From Kribbella aluminosa (GTDB lineage: Bacteria > Actinomycetota > Actinomycetes > Propionibacteriales > Kribbellaceae): a stretch of 64,000 nucleotides of DNA. Where the stretch lies: assembly GCF_017876295.1 (NCBI RefSeq), contig NZ_JAGINT010000002.1:4092001-4156000 (forward strand), given 5' to 3'. The notes beneath the pieces are model-generated. The model was not told where the DNA came from. It made no database searches and was given only the letters and a program-made list of their open reading frames with translations. A program made the position numbers and the translations under genes. This document shows positions 41,895-49,752 of this stretch, piece after piece (within the stretch, counting starts at the first letter, position 1; each line of letters opens with the position of its first letter).

Positions 41895-43742
41895 ATGCAC
41901 CTGACTGTCCTGGAGCGTGTTTTGCCTGTCCCGAAAGTCCCAGACAAGGGCAGCGTCACCCGGAGAGGTTTCGGGGTGCTGCGGGTCGCGATCTGGGAGG
42001 AGCCGGGCATCTTCGCGCTGTCCGTGCTCGCCAGCATGCTGTACGGCGGGATGACCGTGGCCGGCGGCTGGGCGCTCGGCTGGTCCACCGACCACCTGAT
42101 CCGACCGGCGTTCGAGCGTGGCGACGTCAGCGGCGGCACGATCGCGGCGCTGATCTCGCTGTTCGTCGGGATCGCGATCCTGAACGCGATCGGTGTCGTC
42201 GGGCGCCGGCTCGGGGCCGGCGTGATGCAGTTCCGGCTGCAGGCGACGTACCGCCGCCGGGTCACCCGGCAGTACCTGAAGCTCCCGCTCGAGTGGCACC
42301 ACCAGCACTCCACCGGCATGCTGCTCTCGAACGCGAACGCCGACGTGGAGTCGACCTGGTTCGTGATCGCGCCGCTGCCGATGGCGATCGGCGTGATCGC
42401 GATGCTGGTGTTCGCGACCGTCGCGATGTTCGCCGCCGACGCGTGGCTGGGGCTGGTCGGCTGCCTGGTGTTCCCGCTGGTGTTCGTCGCGAACGTGATC
42501 TTCCAGCGGTACCTGCAGCCGCTCGCGACCCGCGCGCAGCAGCTCCGCGCGGACGTGTCCGAGGTGGCGCACGAGTCGTTCGACGGCGCGCTGGTGGTGA
42601 AGACGCTGGGCCGGGAGGCGGCCGAGACCGAGCGCTTCCGCGAGCCGACGTACGCGCTCCGGGACGCGAACATCGCGGTGAACAAGGCCCGCGGCATGTT
42701 CGACCCGGTGATCGACGGCCTGCCGCGGCTCGGCGTGCTCGCCGTACTGCTGGTCGGCGTCGCGCGGGTGCGGTCCGGCGGCGCGGACGCCGGTGACGTG
42801 GTCCAGGTCGCGTTCCTGTTCACGCTGATCGGGTTCCCGATCCGGGCGCTCGGCTGGGTGCTCGGCGAACTCCCGCGGTCGGTCGTCGGCTGGGACCGGG
42901 TGCAGCGCGTGCTGACCGCCGAGGGCGGGATGGCGTACGGCGCGGCGCGGCTGACGTCGGCGAAGGCGGCCCGGCTGCAGGTGGCCGGCGTCCGGTTCGG
43001 GTACCTCCCGGAGCGCGACGTACTCGCCGGAGTCGACTTCACCGTCGAGCCCGGCCGGACCGTCGCGGTTGTCGGGCCGACCGGGTCCGGGAAGTCGACG
43101 ATGACCACGCTGCTGACCCGGCTGGTCGACCCGGAGCAGGGCGCCGTGAAGGTCGACGGGGTCGACCTGCGAGAGCTGGCGCGCGACGAACTGGCCGGCT
43201 CGGTCGCGCTGGTGGCGCAGACCGCGTTCCTGTTCGACGACACGATTCGCGGGAACATCACGCTCGGTGGCGAATACACCGACGACGACGTGTGGGACGC
43301 GCTGCGGATCGCCCAGGGCGACGGCTTCGTGAAGGCGCTGCCGGACGGCCTGGACACCAAGGTCGGCGAGCGCGGTACGACGCTGTCCGGCGGTCAGCGG
43401 CAGCGGATCGCGCTGGCCCGCGCGCTGGTCCGGCGGCCGCGGCTGCTGATCCTGGACGACGCGACGAGCGCGGTCGACCCGCAGGTCGAGGCGAGGATCC
43501 TGGCCGGGCTGCGTTCCGCGGTGCACGACGATGCTGGGGCGGCGACGACCGTCCTGGTGATCGCGTACCGGAAGGCGACGATCTCGCTGGCCGACGAGGT
43601 GCTGTTCCTGGACGAGGGCCGGATCCAGGCGCACGGCTCGCACACCGAGCTGCAGGCGTCGACGCCCGCGTACCGGGACCTGGTGGACGCGTACGAGAAG
43701 GACGCCGAACGCCGCGAGGAAGAACTGGAGGCGTCCACGTGA
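41895..43742 (+). CDS. ABC exporter half-transporter, degenerate-NBD subunit
   Basis: A 615-residue TMD-NBD fusion with about six hydrophobic segments in residues 35-320. Walker A GPTGSGKST is at 394-402, and the signature LSGGQRQRIALARAL is intact. Walker B LLILDDATSA has Asp instead of the catalytic Glu, and the H-loop reads IAYR instead of IAHR. These are hallmarks of the inactive-site subunit of heterodimeric exporters. The ATG at 41895 is uncertain, and a GTG at 41919 is an alternative. It pairs with the next gene. Confidence 0.92.
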   Translation: MHLTVLERVLPVPKVPDKGSVTRRGFGVLRVAIWEEPGIFALSVLASMLYGGMTVAGGWALGWSTDHLIRPAFERGDVSGGTIAALISLFVGIAILNAIGVVGRRLGAGVMQFRLQATYRRRVTRQYLKLPLEWHHQHSTGMLLSNANADVESTWFVIAPLPMAIGVIAMLVFATVAMFAADAWLGLVGCLVFPLVFVANVIFQRYLQPLATRAQQLRADVSEVAHESFDGALVVKTLGREAAETERFREPTYALRDANIAVNKARGMFDPVIDGLPRLGVLAVLLVGVARVRSGGADAGDVVQVAFLFTLIGFPIRALGWVLGELPRSVVGWDRVQRVLTAEGGMAYGAARLTSAKAARLQVAGVRFGYLPERDVLAGVDFTVEPGRTVAVVGPTGSGKSTMTTLLTRLVDPEQGAVKVDGVDLRELARDELAGSVALVAQTAFLFDDTIRGNITLGGEYTDDDVWDALRIAQGDGFVKALPDGLDTKVGERGTTLSGGQRQRIALARALVRRPRLLILDDATSAVDPQVEARILAGLRSAVHDDAGAATTVLVIAYRKATISLADEVLFLDEGRIQAHGSHTELQASTPAYRDLVDAYEKDAERREEELEAST

Positions 43743-43781
43743 TCGAGCGAAGCGAGTTCACCGGTGAGCACAGCAGCGACA

Positions 43782-43827
43782 CGCGCTCATCCACGCCCGG
43801 AGCGAAGCGAGGACGTGGATGAGCGCG
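43782..43827 (+). promoter_or_regulatory. Hairpin sequestering the second ABC gene's start codon
   Basis: CGCGCTCATCCACG (43782-43795) and CGTGGATGAGCGCG (43814-43827) form a perfect 14-bp stem with an 18-nt loop containing GAGCGAAGCGAG. The ATG at 43819 lies inside the right arm. A second GAGCGAAGCGAG copy lies at 43745-43756. In the mRNA this would occlude initiation unless the ribosome or a factor melts it. Confidence 0.7.
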
Positions 43828-45615
43828 GCTGAAGCGAGTCGGTTGGACCATGGTGACAACGCCGGTGGTCTGCAGACTCTGAAGGACGGCCTGAAGGTTT
43901 CGCCGGAGCTGGCGCGGGGGTGGTGGCTGACCGGGATTCTCGCGCTGACGATGACAGCCGGGCGGATCGTCGTACCGATCGCTGTCCAGCAGACCATCGA
44001 CAAGGGGCTGTCCGGGCCGAAGGGTCCGAACATGTCCTACGTCGCCTGGATGTGCCTGGTGTGTGCGCTCGGCGTGATCCTCACCGCGGGCGCGTCGTAC
44101 CTGACCACCGTGCGGCTGGCGGTCAACTCGGAGTCCGGGTTGGCGACGATGCGGATCAAGGCGTTCCGGCACGTGCACGACCTGCCGGTGCTGACCCAGA
44201 GCACCGAGCGCCGCGGCGCGCTGGTCAGCCGGGTGACGTCGGACGTCGACACGGTGTCGCAGTTCCTGCAGTTCGGCGGGTTCATCTTCCTGGTCAGCAT
44301 CGGGCAGATGTTCCTCGCGACGATCGTGATGTTCTTCTACTCGTGGCAGCTCGCGCTGGTGGTGCTGGTCTGCTTCGTCCCGCTGTTCGGCAGCCTGAAG
44401 TACCTGCAGCGCGCGATGTCGGCGGCGTACGGCGTGGTTCGGGCGAAGGTCGGCGAGATGCTGTCCGCGATCGCGGAGCCGGTGGTCGGCGCGCAGGTGG
44501 TCCGCTCGTACGCGATCGAGCAGCGCACCCAGGACCGGATCGACGCCTCGATCGAGGACTACCGGAAGACCGCGACCCGGGCGCAGACGATCACCGGCGT
44601 GACGTTCTCGATCGGCGGTCTGGCCGCGGGGCTGGCGAACGCCGGCGTCCTCACGGTCGGCGTACTGCTCGGCGTGGACAAGCAGGCGACGCTGGGCGAG
44701 CTGCTCGCGTTCATGTTCCTGGTGGCGCTGTTCTCGGACCCGGTGCAGATCGCGACGCAGGTGCTGACCGACGCGCAGAGCGCGTTCGCCGGCTGGCGGC
44801 GGGTGCTCGGCGTGATCGCCACGCCCGCCGACGTCGCGGACCCGGGCGAGGACGGCGTGCGGCAGGCCCGCGGGCCGATCACGGTGGAGTTCGACGACGT
44901 CGACTTCGCGTACCCGGAGGGCGAGCTGGTGCTGCGGGACGTCGACGTCCGGATCGAGCCGCGGCGCCGGGTCGCGGTCGTGGGCGAGACGGGGTCGGGC
45001 AAGACGACGTTCGCGAAGCTGCTCACCCGGCTGATGGACCCGACCTCCGGGGAGGTCCGGCTGGACGGGGTGGACGCCCGGAAGATCTCCTTCGACTCGC
45101 TGCGGGAGCGGGTCGTGATGGTGCCGCAGGACGGGTACCTGTTCGACGCGTCGCTGGCCGACAACGTGCGGTTCGGGCGGCCGGAGGTGACGGACGCGGA
45201 GCTGCTCACCGCGTTCGGGTCCCTCGGGCTGACGGACTGGCTGGAGTCGCTGCCGGACGGGCTCGACTCGCCGGTCGGTCAGCGCGGCGAGTCGCTGTCC
45301 GCGGGCGAGCGGCAACTGGTCGCGCTGGTCCGCGCGAACATCGCAGACCCGGATCTGCTGGTGCTCGACGAGGCGACCTCGGCGGTCGACCCCGGGACCG
45401 AGGTCCGGGTGAACGCGGCGCTCGAGCGGCTGATGGCCGGCCGTACGTCGGTCACGATCGCGCACCGGTTGTCGACGGCCGAGGCCGCGGACGAGGTCCT
45501 GGTGTTCGACGAGGGTGCTGTCGTGGAACGTGGTCCGCACGCCGAGCTGGTTGCGGCGGGCGGGGTCTATGCGCGGCTGCACGACAGCTGGGTCGCGCAG
45601 CGCAACGCGGTGTGA
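43819..45615 (+). CDS. ABC exporter half-transporter, catalytic-NBD subunit
   Basis: A 598-residue TMD-NBD fusion. Six hydrophobic segments lie in the first 330 residues. Walker A GETGSGKTT is at 389-397, Walker B LLVLDEATSA has the catalytic Glu, and the H-loop IAHRLST is canonical. The signature is altered to LSAGERQL. Together with the preceding subunit this predicts one hydrolytic and one degenerate ATP site, as in BmrCD/TM287-288-type drug or lipid exporters. The ATG at 43819 lies in a hairpin arm. Confidence 0.92.
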   Translation: MSAAEASRLDHGDNAGGLQTLKDGLKVSPELARGWWLTGILALTMTAGRIVVPIAVQQTIDKGLSGPKGPNMSYVAWMCLVCALGVILTAGASYLTTVRLAVNSESGLATMRIKAFRHVHDLPVLTQSTERRGALVSRVTSDVDTVSQFLQFGGFIFLVSIGQMFLATIVMFFYSWQLALVVLVCFVPLFGSLKYLQRAMSAAYGVVRAKVGEMLSAIAEPVVGAQVVRSYAIEQRTQDRIDASIEDYRKTATRAQTITGVTFSIGGLAAGLANAGVLTVGVLLGVDKQATLGELLAFMFLVALFSDPVQIATQVLTDAQSAFAGWRRVLGVIATPADVADPGEDGVRQARGPITVEFDDVDFAYPEGELVLRDVDVRIEPRRRVAVVGETGSGKTTFAKLLTRLMDPTSGEVRLDGVDARKISFDSLRERVVMVPQDGYLFDASLADNVRFGRPEVTDAELLTAFGSLGLTDWLESLPDGLDSPVGQRGESLSAGERQLVALVRANIADPDLLVLDEATSAVDPGTEVRVNAALERLMAGRTSVTIAHRLSTAEAADEVLVFDEGAVVERGPHAELVAAGGVYARLHDSWVAQRNAV

Positions 45616-45616
45616 G

Positions 45617-45716
45617 GTACCGAAGAACGGGCAGTCCTCCCCGCCGGGAGCCGTGGTCACGCTCAGCGTGAGCTGCCGACGGGCGAGGACGGTCAGTACT
45701 GCCCGTTCTTCGGTAC
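45617..45716. terminator. 100-nt palindromic bidirectional terminator
   Basis: A perfect 19-bp inverted repeat (GTACCGAAGAACGGGCAGT at 45617-45635; its complement at 45698-45716) encloses an imperfect CCTC/GAGG stem and a central TCACGCT-C-AGCGTGA hairpin. It exactly fills the space between the convergent ABC and HesB-like genes, starting 2 bp after one stop and ending 5 bp before the other. It therefore probably terminates both. Confidence 0.85.
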
Positions 45717-45720
45717 GGGA

Positions 45721-46035
45721 TCAGGCGGTCGGCGCCGCAGCGTTGCTGGGCCCCGGCTGCGGGACCAGCAGGAACTCGACACCACCCTTGTCGTCCACAG
45801 CGGCGTCCAGGATCTTGTCGTCGAGCGCGTTCGCGGCGTTCTGCTCGAGGAAGACCCGGGCACCCGCCTCCTCGACGACCTGGTCTCCCGGCTGCGGAGC
45901 CTCGGTCGTGGTCACCGCGAGCGCCGGATCCGCCGGGTTCTCCTGCGAGATCCGCACCCCGGCCCCCGCCGGCGCGCCCTCGACCCCGGTGATGCTCTTG
46001 ATCACCAGCGTCGCGTTCTCTGTCAGGGTCAGCAC
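45721..46035 (-). CDS. HesB/IscA-like protein without cysteines
   Basis: A 104-residue protein whose layout follows the A-type Fe-S carrier fold: LTLTENATLVIKSI at the start, GVRISQE, then QVVEEAGARVFLEQNAANALDDKILDA. It has no cysteine at all, so it cannot bind a cluster as IscA does. Similar Cys-less HesB-like proteins are common in actinobacteria. The GTG at 46035 has GGAG 6 nt upstream. An ATG at 46047 adds four residues. The 110 bp upstream show nothing notable. Confidence 0.78.
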   Translation of the reverse strand: MLTLTENATLVIKSITGVEGAPAGAGVRISQENPADPALAVTTTEAPQPGDQVVEEAGARVFLEQNAANALDDKILDAAVDDKGGVEFLLVPQPGPSNAAAPTA

Positions 46036-46160
46036 AGCCCACTCCATCCGTCGGTTGTCATAGCCCCCGCCCCGTGCCCCTTCCCCCGATCGACAAACCC
46101 TCACCTTGGGCACCCACCAGTCATCAGCGGATCCCGAGAACGGTTGACCCGGGCCCAAGG

Positions 46161-47162
46161 TCACGCGGCGTCGGCGTGTGGGGGTGGTGCCGCGCGCCAG
46201 ACGGGCGGCTCGGCGGTGCGGGAGTCGCCGCGCGCGAAGGCCGCTCGAAAGCGTGCGATGAGGTCCGACCGTGGATCGACGACGTCCTCCCAGCCGAAGT
46301 GGACCAGCTCGACGCCGCGGTCGCTGAGCCGCTGGTCACGACGATGGCTCCTGCGCAGCAGCCGCCGGCGTTCCTGCGGGCTGCTCGCCTCGTACTTCGC
46401 CAGCCCGTCGGCCTCCCCGACGGTACGGAACCAGGGCCACCAGAAGTCCACCCTCTCGGGCATCCAGCCGAAGCCGTCGAAGAACTGAACCTGCAGGATC
46501 GGCGGAGGCAGACCGCCCGCGGCGAACCTGGCCCGGGCGATCGACTCCAGGGGTGACTCCGACGCGGAGTCGCCGAACGCGATGGCCGACAGCGCTCTCC
46601 GGCTGCCGGGCCAGTGCTGCTGGTGTTCGGCCACCGCGCGCAGGTCCGCCGTCGTCGTCCCACTCCGCAGTGCGGCGTCGACTGTGACGATCGACTCATG
46701 CAGCGGCAGCTCCCGCGTGAGGTCGACGACGCTCCGGGCCACGCTGGTGACGGGCAGCCACCCGTGATGTGACAGGTCGGCAACCGTCAGACCCGCACGC
46801 CGTACGACGATGTCCGGGCGGCGTTGATTGCGCGGGGCCTCCGGCGGCCGGGTCAGCCAGGTGGCGTCGATCGGGGCCGAGCTCCCGCGGTCGGTCCACA
46901 CGGGGATGCCGGCCAGGCGGGCGGCGCTGAAGTGGCTCACAACCGATCCCGGGTAGGCGGCCTGGGCACAGGCGATCACCGCGACCTGCTCGTCGAGACG
47001 TCCGTCGACGTAATGGCCGTGATGGTGTCGCAGTGCTCCGCGCCGGACGAGCCGACGAAGGTCGGCATCCCCCAGCCCGACCTCGCGGAGCGCCGCCCGC
47101 CGCTGCGGAGTCCGCGCGACCACCAGCAGCCGCTCGCGCACGCCGTACCCAAGCCGATCCAT
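46161..47162 (-). CDS. AbiEi-like protein with PD-(D/E)XK-type C-terminal domain
   Basis: A 333-residue protein. The N-terminal 60 residues (RTPQRRAALREVGLGDADLRRLVRRGALRHHHGHYV) resemble the winged-helix of AbiEi antitoxins. The middle part (FSAARLAGIPVW, VTSVARSVVDLTRELP) is typical of these proteins. At the C-terminus ESPLESIARARF, PERVDFWWPW and VGEADGLAKYE fit a Vsr/DUF559-type nuclease core (E, D, E-x-D-x3-K). No toxin partner AbiEii is adjacent. The ATG at 47162 precedes the conserved start. Confidence 0.72.
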   Translation of the reverse strand: MDRLGYGVRERLLVVARTPQRRAALREVGLGDADLRRLVRRGALRHHHGHYVDGRLDEQVAVIACAQAAYPGSVVSHFSAARLAGIPVWTDRGSSAPIDATWLTRPPEAPRNQRRPDIVVRRAGLTVADLSHHGWLPVTSVARSVVDLTRELPLHESIVTVDAALRSGTTTADLRAVAEHQQHWPGSRRALSAIAFGDSASESPLESIARARFAAGGLPPPILQVQFFDGFGWMPERVDFWWPWFRTVGEADGLAKYEASSPQERRRLLRRSHRRDQRLSDRGVELVHFGWEDVVDPRSDLIARFRAAFARGDSRTAEPPVWRAAPPPHADAA

Positions 47163-47336
47163 CCCCCAACCCTGCCCCCCACCCCGCCCGACCGCACCCC
47201 CGGCGATCCGAACCTGTGGAAAACCCTCTTTGGGCACCGGCCAACCGAATCTGGCCGACGAGTTTGGTTGGCGGGTGCTCAAGGTCGGGGTGGAGTGGTT
47301 GGTGGGAGCTCAAAGTGGGGTGCGGAGGAGCCGGGG

Positions 47337-48221
47337 ATGGTGTGGGATCGGGGTATGGCGATCGAGTTGAGTACTGCGGGGACCGATGAGCTGGGTGACG
47401 TGGTGGCGGTGCTGCGGGAGTGGACGCGGGAGGACGTGCCGCTGCAGTTGCATCCGGGGGATCTGGGGTGGTTCTGGCGGTTCGGGGGCGAGCGGACGGC
47501 GGCGGCGACCCGGGTCTGGCGGCGGGACGGGGAGATCGTCGCGGTCGGGATGCTGGACGAGCCGGACTGGGTGCGGATGGCGATCGCGCCGGACGCGCAG
47601 CGCGACGAGGAGCTCGCGGAGCGGATCGCGGCGGACGTCGCGGACCCGGCGACCGGTGTGCTGATCGAGGGCAAGGTGTACGTCGAGACGCCGATGGGCG
47701 CGCTGGTCCAGGACCTGCTGTTCAAGGACGGCTGGAACGCGGACGCCCCGTGGGTCCCGGTCTGCCGTGACCTGACCGGCCCGGTGCCGGACCCGGGCGC
47801 CCGGGTCGACGTGATCGGCGCGGAGGAGGCGCACGAGCGGACCGCCGTCCAGCGGGCGTCGTTCACCGGGTCCACGTTCACGAACGAGCGCTGGTTCGCG
47901 ATGTCCGACGGCCTGCCGTACGCCGACGCGCGGTGCCTGGTGCTGCGCAACGACATCGGTGAATCGGTGGCGGCCGCGACCGTGTGGTCGGCCGGGGCGG
48001 GACGCCCGGGCTACATCGAGCCGATGGGCGTCCACAGCCTGCATCGCGGCCGCGGGTACGGCACCGCGATGGTCCTCGCCTGTGCGCGGGCACTGCAGGA
48101 GCTGGGCTCGTCCAGCATCTACACGGTCACGCCGGCCACCAACGTCGGCGCGGTCGCGACGTACCAGGCCGCGGGACTCGAGCCGCTGGAGGAGATCCGC
48201 GCCCAGTACCGCGAGGCCTAG
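47337..48221 (+). CDS. GNAT family N-acetyltransferase
   Basis: A 294-residue protein with an N-terminal degenerate GNAT half. The active half is C-terminal, with MGVHSLHRGRGYGTAMVLACARAL as the CoA loop and TPATNVGAVATYQAAGLEP as motif B. The ATG at 47337 is backed by GGAGGAG six bases upstream, and 47355 is an alternative. The acceptor is unknown. It ends in a 4-bp overlap with the convergent dipeptidase gene. Confidence 0.87.
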   Translation: MVWDRGMAIELSTAGTDELGDVVAVLREWTREDVPLQLHPGDLGWFWRFGGERTAAATRVWRRDGEIVAVGMLDEPDWVRMAIAPDAQRDEELAERIAADVADPATGVLIEGKVYVETPMGALVQDLLFKDGWNADAPWVPVCRDLTGPVPDPGARVDVIGAEEAHERTAVQRASFTGSTFTNERWFAMSDGLPYADARCLVLRNDIGESVAAATVWSAGAGRPGYIEPMGVHSLHRGRGYGTAMVLACARALQELGSSSIYTVTPATNVGAVATYQAAGLEPLEEIRAQYREA

Positions 48222-49342
48222 CCGGCCGCGACGTCGTCCGCGGCCCGCAGCACGCGCAGGATGTTGCCGCCGGCAAGCTTTCCGAGGTCCTCGTCGCTCC
48301 AGCCGCGGTCGGCCAGCGCCGTGAACAGCACCGGGTACGACGCGACGTCCGGCAGCTCGACCGGGAAGTCCGGGCAGCCGTCGTAGTCGCCGCCGACCCC
48401 GATGTGGTCGATCCCGGCGACTTCCCGGACATGCTCGACGTGCGCGACCACGTCCGCCAACGTGGCCTGCGGCCGCGGCCGGCCGACCAGCTCCTCGATC
48501 TGCTCCCGGTGCTCCGGGCTGTACAGCTGCAGGCCGGCCTCCTTCGCCTTGGGCTGTGCCTCGTCGACCCACTCGGCATACGCCGCGGACACGAACATGG
48601 GGACGAAGGTCACCATGCAGACGCCGTCGTTGCCGGCCAGCGTCTCCAGCACGTCGTCGGGCGCGTTCCGCGGTACGTCGCAGACCGCGCGGGCCGACGA
48701 GTGGCTGAAGATCGCCGGTGCGTTGGTCACCCGGAGCGCGTGCCGCATGGTGTCGGCGGACACGTGCGAGAGGTCGACCAGCATGCCGATCCGGTTCATC
48801 TCCCGGACCACCTGCTCGCCGAACTCGTTCATCCCGCCGAGCACCGGCTCGTCGGTCGCCGAGTCCGCCCAGGACACGTTGTCGTTGTGCGTCAGCGTCA
48901 TGTACCGGACGCCGAGCGCCCGCATCACCCGCAGTACGCCGAGCGACTCACCGATCGAGTGGCCGCCCTCCATCCCCATCAGCGACGCGACCCGGCCGGC
49001 CTTGATCGCGGCCTCAACGTCGTCGGCGGTGTCCGCGAGCTGCAGGTCGTCGGGGAACCGCTCGACCAGCCGCCGGACGAAGTCCAGCTGCTCGAAGGTC
49101 CGCCGTACGGCGTGCTCGTCCTGCGGCACCCACAGCGACCAGAACTGCCCGCCGACGTGCCCGGTCCGCAGCCGCGGCAGGTCCGTGTTCAGCTGCGGTA
49201 CGGACCCGGCGAGGTCGTGCGCGTCCAGATCGTACCCGCACAACTCGTAGAACGCGATCGGCAGATCGTTGTGCCCGTCGATCACCGGATGGTCCGCCAG
49301 CATCGCCTGAACCCGTGCCTCACTCGTCGTCATGAGGGTCAT
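48218..49342 (-). CDS. Membrane dipeptidase family protein (M19)
   Basis: A 374-residue zinc dipeptidase of the renal dipeptidase family. H24 and D26 (IDGHNDLP), the bridging Glu in LMGMEGGHSIG, and the His residues in VDLSHVSADTM and IFSHSSAR form the di-zinc site. GIDHIGVGGDYDG is the C-terminal signature. It hydrolyses dipeptides, often including D-amino acids. There is no signal peptide. The start may be 49342 or 49333. Confidence 0.93.
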   Translation of the reverse strand: MTLMTTSEARVQAMLADHPVIDGHNDLPIAFYELCGYDLDAHDLAGSVPQLNTDLPRLRTGHVGGQFWSLWVPQDEHAVRRTFEQLDFVRRLVERFPDDLQLADTADDVEAAIKAGRVASLMGMEGGHSIGESLGVLRVMRALGVRYMTLTHNDNVSWADSATDEPVLGGMNEFGEQVVREMNRIGMLVDLSHVSADTMRHALRVTNAPAIFSHSSARAVCDVPRNAPDDVLETLAGNDGVCMVTFVPMFVSAAYAEWVDEAQPKAKEAGLQLYSPEHREQIEELVGRPRPQATLADVVAHVEHVREVAGIDHIGVGGDYDGCPDFPVELPDVASYPVLFTALADRGWSDEDLGKLAGGNILRVLRAADDVAAG

Positions 49343-49422
49343 CTTGTCAGCTGTTTGCGCACCGGAGTTCGTCGGCGCACACCGTTGTCAGGCCCCGACT
49401 TGTGATCAGCGACAATGGACGG

Positions 49423-49752
49423 GTGAACATCGACGAGTTGACCTTCGACGCGGCCGGGCTGATCCCGGCGGTGGTGCAGCAGTACGACACGCGCGAGGTC
49501 CTGATGGTCGGCTGGATGAACGCCGAGGCGGTACGCCGTACCGCGGAGACCGGGCGCAGCACGTTCTGGTCCCGCAGCCGGCAGCAGTACTGGGTGAAGG
49601 GCGAAACCAGCGGCCACCGTCAGTTCGTCAAGCAGATCCTCGTCGACTGCGACGCGGACACCCTGCTCGTGCTCGTCGACCAGGAAGGCCCGGCCTGCCA
49701 CACCGGTACTCGCAGCTGCTTCGAGCACGGTGAGATCGAGGTGGCGGCGTGA
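49423..49752 (+). CDS. hisI: Phosphoribosyl-AMP cyclohydrolase
   Basis: The third step of histidine synthesis. It is a stand-alone cyclohydrolase of about 109 residues without the HisE domain. YDTREVLMVGWMNAEA, FWSRSRQQYWVKGETSG, VDCDAD (Mg/Zn ligands) and ACHTGTRSCF (zinc cysteines) are all present. The GTG at 49423 lies 7 nt after a GACAAT box and lacks a ribosome binding site, so it may be leaderless. A GTG at 49402 would add seven residues. The stop overlaps the trpE start, joining his and trp genes. Confidence 0.95.
   Translation: MNIDELTFDAAGLIPAVVQQYDTREVLMVGWMNAEAVRRTAETGRSTFWSRSRQQYWVKGETSGHRQFVKQILVDCDADTLLVLVDQEGPACHTGTRSCFEHGEIEVAA

Noticed and set aside
46161..47162. Complete AbiE phage-defence system
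   Set aside because: No nucleotidyltransferase toxin (AbiEii) is encoded on either side.
49343..49422. Tryptophan attenuator leader upstream of hisI-trpE
   Set aside because: No Trp-codon-rich leader peptide or terminator/antiterminator pair is visible in the short gap.
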